Source: a beta proteobacterium AAP65
GTDB taxonomy: Bacteria; Pseudomonadota; Gammaproteobacteria; Burkholderiales; Burkholderiaceae_C
Reading direction: 5' to 3'
Assembly (NCBI GenBank): GCA_001295865.1
Contig: LJHW01000032.1
Coordinates: 1-62,071, forward strand
Length of the DNA stretch: 62,071 bases
The notes beneath the pieces were generated by a model. That model searched no databases. It was not told where the DNA came from and was given only the letters and a program-made list of their open reading frames with translations. How positions within the stretch are numbered: the first letter of the stretch is position 1; every line of letters starts with the position of its first letter. Made by a program: the position numbers and the translations under genes. This document shows positions 9,414 through 15,957 of this stretch, piece by piece.

Positions 9414-9785
9414 ATGACCCCGATCACCCGCCCCCTGTCCCCGGCCCGCCGCTGGCTCGCGGCAGCCGCCCACCGCCTGCCGGCCCGCGTGCTGTCCCTG
9501 CGCTGGATGTCTCGGCTGCTCGAGGCCCTCCAGTTGCGCTGCCCCGACGTCACCGAAGCGCCGGTGCTTCCAAGTGCCGACGACGACCGGCCTCGCGGTT
9601 GCGGCTGGTTCGATTCCAGCCTCGACCTGCAACAGGGTCTGCGCGTGCAGGAGCACACCGGCCTGCCCGGCAGCGACGCCGCGCTGGCCGACCTGCCGCT
9701 GGCGGCCTGGCTGGAGCTGCAGCTGAACGGCTGGCGCGCCGAGCTGCCCGAGGCCCTGGCGCCCGGCTTCACGGCCGCGACATGA
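9414..9785 (+). CDS. Hypothetical protein, 123 aa
   Basis: Small open frame beginning MTPITRPLSPARRW and containing a conserved-looking segment CGWFDSSLDLQQGLRV followed by an acidic, leucine-rich C-terminus. No signal peptide or membrane segment is clear, and I recognise no family. The upstream extension of the frame is low-complexity Arg/Pro and is discounted. It sits in the same direction between the metallo-hydrolase and the DUF4397 lipoprotein. Codon usage resembles that of neighbouring genes, but the call rests mainly on frame length and context. Confidence 0.55.
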   Translation: MTPITRPLSPARRWLAAAAHRLPARVLSLRWMSRLLEALQLRCPDVTEAPVLPSADDDRPRGCGWFDSSLDLQQGLRVQEHTGLPGSDAALADLPLAAWLELQLNGWRAELPEALAPGFTAAT

Positions 9786-9898
9786 ACGCCGCCGGCGGCG
9801 CAGGCATCATGCGGACCCGGCGGCGCGGCCCTGACGCGCCGCCCTGATGCATGAAGCCAGCGCCTGCCGCCCAAGCCGCGGGTGCACGAGGACCCGCC

Positions 9899-11176
9899 AT
9901 GACCCTGTTCCGATGGACCGCCACCCTGGCCCTGGCCGCCGCAGCCTTGCTGGCCGCCTGCGGCGGCGGCGCCGACCGCACCAAGGCGCAGGTGCGCCTG
10001 GTCAATGCCAGCAGCGGCTATGCGCAGCTCGACCTGCGCGTGGACAACGAAGTGCGCCAATCGGGTGTGAGCTACGGCAACACGGCCGGCTATGTCGAGG
10101 CCGACCCCGGCAAGGCCTTCACGCTGCACAGCGCGGGCAACAGCACTTCGCTGCTGAGCTTCACGCCCAGTGTGTCGGCGCGCAAGCACTACACGCTGCT
10201 GGCCTATGGGACGCTGGGCGCTGCAAAACAGGTGCTGCTGGACGACAATGCTGGCGCGCCCGAGACCAACCGGACGCTGCTGCGCGTGGTGAATGCCGCG
10301 CCCGACGCCGGTGCGCTGGACGTCTACCTCACCGGCAGCGACGACACCCTGGCGGCCAGCGTGCCGCAACAGTCGGCCGCGGCCGTGGACAGCGTGGGCG
10401 AGTGGCTCACCGTCAACAGCGGCGGCTACCGCCTGCGCGTGACGGCGGCCGGCAGCAAAACCGACCTGCGGCTGGACGTGGGCGCACTCACGCTCAGCAG
10501 CCGGCAGGTCGCCACGCTGGTGCTCACGCCCACCACGGGTGGCGTGCTGGTGCAGGCGCTGCTGCTCACGCAGCAAGGCGAGATCACGGCGCTGGCGCCG
10601 ACGCAGGCGCGCCTGCGCCTGGCTTCGGGTTTGTCGAACGCGGGTGTCGCCGGGCTGCGTGTGGGCGGCACGGCGCTGTTTGCCAACGTCACGGCGCCGG
10701 CGGTCACGAACTACGCGCTGGTGAGCGCCGGCGCGCGCGAGACCGTCGTCACCGTCAACGGCACCGTGGTCTCCACCAAAACGGAGACCTTGGTCGTGGG
10801 TGCTGACTACACCGTGCTGGTCTACGGCAGCCCCAGCGGCACGCCGGCCGTGGCGCTGCTGCCCGACAACAACACCCTGCCGACCGACCGCACGCGGGCC
10901 AAGGTGCGGCTCGTCAACGGCGTGGTGGGGCTGGCCGGCACGCTGTCGATGAGCGTTGACTTCTCGCCGGTGGCCGATGGCATCGACGCCGGCCAGGCTT
11001 CGGCCTACGACCTGGTGGACGCCACGACCACCGGCCGAGTGTCGGTGGTGGCCGCCGGTGAGGCGCAGGCGCTGTTCGAGAACCTCGAACAGAGCTTTTT
11101 GGCAGCGTCGAACTACACCGTCTTCCTGGTGGGCAGCCCGACGGCGGCCGTGGGCATCGTGCGCAAGGACCGCTGA
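9899..11176 (+). CDS. DUF4397 domain lipoprotein
   Basis: 425-residue exported lipoprotein. The signal peptide ends in the lipobox LLAAC followed by GGG, so it is probably lipid-anchored. The mature part holds repeated beta-rich units of the DUF4397 kind: segments VRLVNAS, LRVVNAAPDAGALDVYL, LRLASGLSNAG and VRLVNGVVG recur, suggesting two to four related domains. The family is found in surface or periplasmic proteins of unknown function. Start 9899 is supported by ACGAGGA about nine bases upstream; the frame's earlier ATG at 9851 lacks a signal peptide. Confidence 0.88.
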   Translation: MTLFRWTATLALAAAALLAACGGGADRTKAQVRLVNASSGYAQLDLRVDNEVRQSGVSYGNTAGYVEADPGKAFTLHSAGNSTSLLSFTPSVSARKHYTLLAYGTLGAAKQVLLDDNAGAPETNRTLLRVVNAAPDAGALDVYLTGSDDTLAASVPQQSAAAVDSVGEWLTVNSGGYRLRVTAAGSKTDLRLDVGALTLSSRQVATLVLTPTTGGVLVQALLLTQQGEITALAPTQARLRLASGLSNAGVAGLRVGGTALFANVTAPAVTNYALVSAGARETVVTVNGTVVSTKTETLVVGADYTVLVYGSPSGTPAVALLPDNNTLPTDRTRAKVRLVNGVVGLAGTLSMSVDFSPVADGIDAGQASAYDLVDATTTGRVSVVAAGEAQALFENLEQSFLAASNYTVFLVGSPTAAVGIVRKDR

Positions 11177-11192
11177 GGCACGCGGCGCTGTT

Positions 11193-12059
11193 TCAGGCGA
11201 GGCGCCCGGCGCGGAAGTCGTTCACCGCGTCGAAGATCTCCTGCTGCGTGTTCATCACGAAGGGCCCGTACTGCGCGATGGGCTCTTTCAGCGGCTGGCC
11301 CGCTACCAGGATGGCGCGCGCACCGGCCTCGCCAGCACGCAGCAGCACGCCGTCGCTGCCCGGCGTGTTGGCCAGCACCGCCATGCGGCGTGTGCGCACC
11401 AGGGTCTCGGCCACGTTCAGCTCGCCGCGGTAGACCACGACAAAGGCGTTGTGGTGGGCCGGCAGTGGCTGCGTGAACACGGCGCCGGGGGCCAGGTGCA
11501 GATCCAGGTACAGCGGCTCGGTCGCATCACGCTGCACAGCGCCTTGCACACCGTGGGTGGCACCGGCGATGACACGCGCGGTCACGCCCTCGCCCTGCCA
11601 CTCGGGGATCTCGGTGGTGGCGATGTCGCGGTACCAGGGTTCGCGCATCTTGTCGCGGCCGGGCAGGTTCAGCCACAGCTGGAAACCTTCCATCGCGCCC
11701 TCTTGCTGCTCGGGCATCTCGCTGTGGATGACGCCGCGGCCGGCCGTCATCCACTGCACGCTGCCGGGCACGAGCAGGCCTTCGTTGCCGGCGCTGTCGC
11801 GGTGGCGCATGCGGCCTTGCAGCATGTAGGTGATGGTCTCGAAGCCGCGGTGCGGGTGGTCGGGGAAGCCGCCGATGTAGTCGCCCGGGTTCTCGGTGCC
11901 GAAGAGGTCGAGCATCAGGAAGGGGTCGAGGCGGCGCTGCAGATCCTGCGTGAGCAGGCGCGTCAGGCGCACGCCGGCGCCGTCGCTGGTGGCCTGGCCC
12001 TGGATCAGGCGCTCGACGAGGCGCGGGGTGGTCAAGGTCGCTGCGGTGGTGCTGTCCAT
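11193..12059 (-). CDS. Pirin family protein (quercetinase-like cupin)
   Basis: 288-residue bicupin of the pirin/YhhW family. The N-terminal cupin carries HPHRGFET and, further on, HSEMPE, giving the three His and one Glu metal ligands of pirins and bacterial quercetin 2,3-dioxygenases. The C-terminal half is the second, metal-free cupin. The protein is cytosolic. Function in bacteria varies (quercetinase activity or regulation), so only the family is assigned. It is divergent from the DUF427 gene. Confidence 0.92.
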   Translation of the reverse strand: MDSTTAATLTTPRLVERLIQGQATSDGAGVRLTRLLTQDLQRRLDPFLMLDLFGTENPGDYIGGFPDHPHRGFETITYMLQGRMRHRDSAGNEGLLVPGSVQWMTAGRGVIHSEMPEQQEGAMEGFQLWLNLPGRDKMREPWYRDIATTEIPEWQGEGVTARVIAGATHGVQGAVQRDATEPLYLDLHLAPGAVFTQPLPAHHNAFVVVYRGELNVAETLVRTRRMAVLANTPGSDGVLLRAGEAGARAILVAGQPLKEPIAQYGPFVMNTQQEIFDAVNDFRAGRLA

Positions 12060-12183
12060 GCAGGCACTGTAGCCAGCCGCGCCAGGTCCCGGGTTGCACG
12101 GGCTTGCACGCAGCGTTCAGCGCCGGGCCGGTGGTAATCTGCCCGGCACCCCCAACGCAGACGAACAAGCAGGAGCCCGTGCG

Positions 12184-12465
12184 ATGAAGGCCATCTGGAA
12201 AGGCACCGTGGTTGCCGAGAGCGACGACACCGTGGTGGTGGAGGGCAACCACTACTTCCCGGCCGCGGCCGTGAAAGCGGAATACCTGCTGCCCAGCAAC
12301 ACCAAGACCATGTGCAGCTGGAAGGGCCAGGCGAGTTACCACACGCTTTTCGTCGACGGCGACGCCAACCCCGACGCGGTGTGGTTCTACCCCGAGCCGA
12401 AAGACGCAGCCGCCGAGATCAAGGGCCGGTTGGCTTTCTGGAAGGGCGTGCAGGTCGTCGAGTAA
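12184..12465 (+). CDS. DUF427 domain protein, 93 aa
   Basis: Compact single-domain protein of the DUF427 family: conserved VVVEGNHYFPAAAV, TMCSWKGQASYH and AVWFYPEP segments. The family has a small beta-barrel fold, and related proteins are found from bacteria to fungi; function is not established. ATG 12184 is preferred over an earlier in-frame start because AGGAG lies nine bases before it and the conserved domain begins there. Confidence 0.9.
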   Translation: MKAIWKGTVVAESDDTVVVEGNHYFPAAAVKAEYLLPSNTKTMCSWKGQASYHTLFVDGDANPDAVWFYPEPKDAAAEIKGRLAFWKGVQVVE

Positions 12466-12515
12466 GCGGGCGCTCGCATACGCTGAAAAGCCTGTTGGCC
12501 GGGGATGTCGTCCTC

Positions 12516-13388
12516 ATGAGCGCTGCGGTGGCCACGGAGGGCTCGGCTGTCGCCGCTCCACCCCTTGCCAGATTGGGCACCGCGCACCGCCGGCGCCTGC
12601 GGGAGATGTGGCGCTCGGCCGGCTGGCCTTGCCACGACCCCATCGAGCTCGACCTGCTGGCTGCCGGTCTGCTGCAGCGCCGCTGGGACGCCGCCGACCG
12701 CGAGACCCTGCGCGTGACCGATGCCGGCTTGCAGTGGCTGGCCACGGCGCGGCAGCGCCACCAGGCGGCGTACACCGACCATGAAGCGCTGGTCGCGCGT
12801 GTGGCGCGCGAGATGCAGCGCGCCGGGCGCATCGCCTGGCGCGGCCTGAGCTTGCGGGCGCCCTTGCCGACCGCGGCGATGGCGCCGGTGGCAGCGCCTG
12901 GGGGTGAGACGGTGCCACCGGCGCCGCCGACGGCCGGCGCTCTCGACGGTCTCGACGGTCTCGACGTGGCCCACCCGCCTGCCGCGAGTGCCCCCACTGC
13001 CTGGGCCATGGCCATGCCCGACGTCTACTCCATCCGCCACACCACGGTGGAAGACTACGTCGAGCCCATCGCACACGAGATCAAGGTGCGCCGGGCCGAC
13101 CTGCTGAGCGACCTGCGCCGGCCCGAGAAGGCGGCGGCTTATCTCGCCGTCGCCAGCCAGTGCTGGTATGTCCTGCGCGAGGGCATCGCCGAGCCCGACG
13201 AGGTGCCCCCGGCCTACGGCGTGATGTTCGCCAGCGCCGGAGCCCTGGTGGTCGCGCGCGCCGCCCCCCGCCGTGCGCTGCGCCTGCCGCTGGCCGTGTG
13301 GATGGCCCTGGCCAAGGCCCACCCCGAGCCGCATGACGAAGCCGAAGGCACGGGCTGGCTGGGCGACGCCGCTACACCTGGCGCCTGA
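12516..13388 (+). CDS. Hypothetical protein with a possible PD-(D/E)XK nuclease-like domain
   Basis: 290-residue protein. Residues 1-110 look like a winged-helix-type region (WRSAGWPCHDPIELDLLAAGLL, TDAGLQWLATARQRHQ). A Pro/Ala linker follows, then a C-terminal domain with DVYSIRHTTVEDYVEP, HEIKVRRADLLSDLR and AAAYLAVASQCWYVL. The D...ExK arrangement (the second motif reads EIK) resembles MmcB/PD-(D/E)XK nucleases in having D, then E-x-K, then an aromatic-rich strand. This is inference from motif spacing. The start ATG 12516 is the first plausible one after the DUF427 stop; a GTG upstream cannot be excluded. Confidence 0.72.
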   Translation: MSAAVATEGSAVAAPPLARLGTAHRRRLREMWRSAGWPCHDPIELDLLAAGLLQRRWDAADRETLRVTDAGLQWLATARQRHQAAYTDHEALVARVAREMQRAGRIAWRGLSLRAPLPTAAMAPVAAPGGETVPPAPPTAGALDGLDGLDVAHPPAASAPTAWAMAMPDVYSIRHTTVEDYVEPIAHEIKVRRADLLSDLRRPEKAAAYLAVASQCWYVLREGIAEPDEVPPAYGVMFASAGALVVARAAPRRALRLPLAVWMALAKAHPEPHDEAEGTGWLGDAATPGA

Positions 13389-13466
13389 ACGGCCGATAGC
13401 CTGGGGGATGCTCCTCGCATCCCGCCGGCGCGCGCGCTGCGTGCCACGCCACCGAGGTTGGAACCC

Positions 13467-14852
13467 ATGTTGTCCTGGTTGAAGCTGGGGCGCGCTGCCG
13501 CGCCCGTGAGCAAGCTGCCGCCGGCGGCAGCGCCCGTGCGTGTGGCTGCCGCCGCGGTGGCCGCTCCGGCCGGTGCGCGTGTTGCACCGCCACCCGCGCC
13601 GGCCGCAGCGAAGCCCGCTGACACGCCAGAAGGCATGACCCGTTTGGACGATGTGGCACTGGAAGGCCTGGGCGTGCGCCGGCCCTTGGTGGGCCGCAAA
13701 GGCGAGGTGGCAGGTTTCGAGCTTTTGCTGGCGCCTGCGGTAGAGCGCCGTTTGGCCGGACGTGCCGATACACCTTCGGCCCGGCTCTACCACCAGGTGC
13801 TGGTGAACACCGCCGCAGCCGTGGCCGCAAAGGGCCGGGCGGCCTTGGTGCGCCTGCCCGCGGCCGCGCTTGAGCATGCCGCGTTGGTGGCGGCGGTGCC
13901 GGCCGGCGCTTGGTTGGCGGTGGATGGGTTGGCGGCCGTGCCGCCAGAGACCACCGAGGCCTTGCGTGCGCGCGGCGCTCTGCTGGGTGTGCCGGATGGG
14001 CCGCCGCAGGCCGAGCCTGCGCCTGACTTCATCCTGCTGCAGGGTGGCGCTGCCGGCATCGACAGCCTGCTGCTGTCAGCCCAGCGCTGGCGTGAGGTGC
14101 TGCCGCGTGTTCGCCTGGTGTGCACAGGCTTGCAGCACCTGGAAGACGTGGAGCAGCTCTTGCAAGCCGGCATCGACCTGGCCAGCGGCGAACTCGGCCG
14201 CAGCCGCTGCGCGCCGCCGCCGCGCGCGCTGGGCGCTGCGGCGCAGCGCATCGTCGGTTTGTTGAACGACCTCGCGCAGGACCGCGACACGGCGGTCATC
14301 GCCGACGCCGTGCGCAGCGACGCCACGCTCACCTACCGCCTGCTGCGGTATGCCAACAGCCCGGCCATCGGCCTGAAGCGCGCGGTGGAGGCGGTGGACG
14401 ATGCGGTGCAGCTGCTGGGCCGCGGTGAATTGCGGCGGTGGTTGTCGGTACAGCTGGCGGCCAGTTCGCCGGGGCGTGCGGCGGGGCGGGCGCTGGAAGA
14501 GAGTGCGCTGGCGCGGGGACGGATCCTGGAGGCGGTGGCCTTGTACCGCGGTGACGCCAATCCAGGCACCCACTTCACGCTGGGCATGCTTTCGCTGATA
14601 GAGCCCCTGCTGCAAGTGCCCTTGGCCGATGCGGTCAAGCCGCTGCGCCTCGGAGAAGACGTGACCGCCGCCCTGCTTCACCGCCAGGGTGTTTTGGCGC
14701 CACGTTTGCTTCTGCTGGACACCTTGGACCGCGGTGACGATGCGCTCGCGCAAGAACTGGCCCAGGCGCTGGAAGTCAAGCCGGCGGACTTTGCGCAACT
14801 CGTGGATGACGCCTGGCGATGGTCTTCGACCCTCGACCAGGGTGAAGGCTGA
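13467..14852 (+). CDS. HDOD domain protein with degenerate EAL-like N-terminus
   Basis: 461-residue signalling protein. The first 60 residues are an Ala/Pro-rich region. Residues about 65-240 look like a decayed EAL domain: the frame RRPLVGRKGEVAGFELLL echoes EAL start sequences but lacks the catalytic acidic residues. Residues about 245-450 form an HDOD domain (VRSDATLTYRLLRYANSPAIGL). This is the YuxH/CdgJ-type layout, where the protein acts as a scaffold rather than an enzyme. ATG 13467 with GAGG ten bases upstream is preferred to the TTG at 13458. A bidirectional terminator follows. Confidence 0.87.
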   Translation: MLSWLKLGRAAAPVSKLPPAAAPVRVAAAAVAAPAGARVAPPPAPAAAKPADTPEGMTRLDDVALEGLGVRRPLVGRKGEVAGFELLLAPAVERRLAGRADTPSARLYHQVLVNTAAAVAAKGRAALVRLPAAALEHAALVAAVPAGAWLAVDGLAAVPPETTEALRARGALLGVPDGPPQAEPAPDFILLQGGAAGIDSLLLSAQRWREVLPRVRLVCTGLQHLEDVEQLLQAGIDLASGELGRSRCAPPPRALGAAAQRIVGLLNDLAQDRDTAVIADAVRSDATLTYRLLRYANSPAIGLKRAVEAVDDAVQLLGRGELRRWLSVQLAASSPGRAAGRALEESALARGRILEAVALYRGDANPGTHFTLGMLSLIEPLLQVPLADAVKPLRLGEDVTAALLHRQGVLAPRLLLLDTLDRGDDALAQELAQALEVKPADFAQLVDDAWRWSSTLDQGEG

Positions 14853-14873
14853 CGTGGTCTGCGTCAGAAAACA

Positions 14874-14900
14874 AAAGAGGCTGTCGATGACAGCCTCTTT
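14874..14900. terminator. Bidirectional rho-independent terminator
   Basis: Perfect 12-base stem AAAGAGGCTGTC/GACAGCCTCTTT with loop GAT, flanked by A-rich sequence on the left. It lies between the convergent HDOD and PEP-CTERM genes, and the symmetric A/T ends let it work on both strands. Confidence 0.9.
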
Positions 14901-14922
14901 CGGTTGAGCCGGGACAAGCTGC

Positions 14923-15798
14923 TCAGGCGGCGACAGCGCCCTCGCCGGCTTTGCCTTCATCTTCGCGGCGACGCTTGCGGGCACCGTACATGCCGGCCAG
15001 GGCCAAACCCACCAGCGCCAGGGAGGCCGGCTCGGGCGTGCCGTTGGGCGGCGGGGGGGGCGGGGCGTCCACGGTCATGCCGCCCACCGACAGCAGCTTG
15101 AAATAGTCTTTGGCGCCAGTGCCGATGCCGCCCGGACCGGTTAGGTTCGATGAGCCGTAGGCTTCGGAGTAAGCGCTGATGACCCACCAGCTCGAGCTGA
15201 TGTCGTTGGCGTTCAGGCCTGTGATCTTGAGGTCGGTATCGCAGCTTCCGAGGCTGTTGTTGTAGGTCGGCGAATTGCAGCCGCCATTGGAGGCGTAGTT
15301 CGAGACCAGCGTCCAGCCGCTGCCCAGCGTGGTGTTGAGCTTGAGGGCTGTCGGATCCGTCGTCAGATCGGGCGTGCCCGTGCCGGTGTAGGCGAAGACG
15401 GAGAAGTCCCAATCGTTGTAGCGCCAGCCCAAGGTCAGCTCGTTGAGGATGGCGCTTTGGTCCAGCTTGATGACAACGGCATCGATGTGGCTGTTGTTGT
15501 CGATGGAGTGTTCGGGGCTGCCTTCGCTGGTGTTCAGCGGGTCGACGCCCAGGCCACCACCGCCCCAGTGCTGAAGGTCCTTCAGGTAGAAAGAAGAACC
15601 ACTGTCGTACGAATTGGTGCCGATGGCCGTCACCTGCATCGGGCTGACGCCTGTGGTGTCGGAGCAGGTCACGGTGCTCGTCGAGGTGCTGTAGTTGGTG
15701 CAGCCCGAGAAACTGCCCGACCAGCTGGACGCCGCCTGGGCCGAGCCTGCTGCTGCGAGGGCAGCAGCGATGCCGAGAAGGGTGGTGCGCAGTTTCAT
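14923..15798 (-). CDS. PEP-CTERM sorting domain protein
   Basis: 291-residue secreted protein. A signal peptide (MKLRTTLLGIAAALAAAGSAQA) leads a Ser/Thr/Asn/Gly-rich beta-type body, then a run of prolines and the PEP-CTERM signal: TPEPASLAL, a hydrophobic helix, and the basic cluster RKRRR. Such proteins are handled by an exosortase (EpsH/XrtA) and placed in the envelope or exopolysaccharide matrix. Unusually, a 13-residue acidic/Ala tail follows the basic cluster. ATG 15798 has AGGTGA seven bases upstream; the frame extends to 15900 but that part is not signal-like. It lies beside prsT and behind a sigma-54-like promoter. Confidence 0.93.
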   Translation of the reverse strand: MKLRTTLLGIAAALAAAGSAQAASSWSGSFSGCTNYSTSTSTVTCSDTTGVSPMQVTAIGTNSYDSGSSFYLKDLQHWGGGGLGVDPLNTSEGSPEHSIDNNSHIDAVVIKLDQSAILNELTLGWRYNDWDFSVFAYTGTGTPDLTTDPTALKLNTTLGSGWTLVSNYASNGGCNSPTYNNSLGSCDTDLKITGLNANDISSSWWVISAYSEAYGSSNLTGPGGIGTGAKDYFKLLSVGGMTVDAPPPPPPNGTPEPASLALVGLALAGMYGARKRRREDEGKAGEGAVAA

Positions 15799-15861
15799 GG
15801 GTTCACCTGAAGAGCTTGGGTAGAGACCGCGACCGTACGATCGCTTTGGGCCAATAGGTAA

Positions 15862-15876
15862 GCAAACGCTGTGCCG
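15862..15876 (-). promoter_or_regulatory. Candidate sigma-54 (-24/-12) promoter of the PEP-CTERM gene
   Basis: On the minus strand the bases read CGGCACAGCGTTTGC, with GG and GC separated by exactly ten bases and GGCAC plus TTGC matching the sigma-54 consensus. The predicted start of transcription is near 15850, giving a leader of about 52 bases to the ATG at 15798. Confidence 0.72.
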
Positions 15877-15957
15877 AGAATAAAAGTCTTTTGTTTTCAA
15901 AGGCTTGCGATAAGCAGATGAAGCGCCGCCTCGGGTTTGTAAGGATGCCCGACACCC

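Noticed and set aside
9122..10576. Open frame of 484 codons on the minus strand
   Set aside because: It runs opposite to the better-supported metallo-hydrolase end, the 123-aa frame and the DUF4397 lipoprotein. Composition is Arg/Gln/Gly-rich with no recognisable domain, as expected from antisense GC-rich codons.
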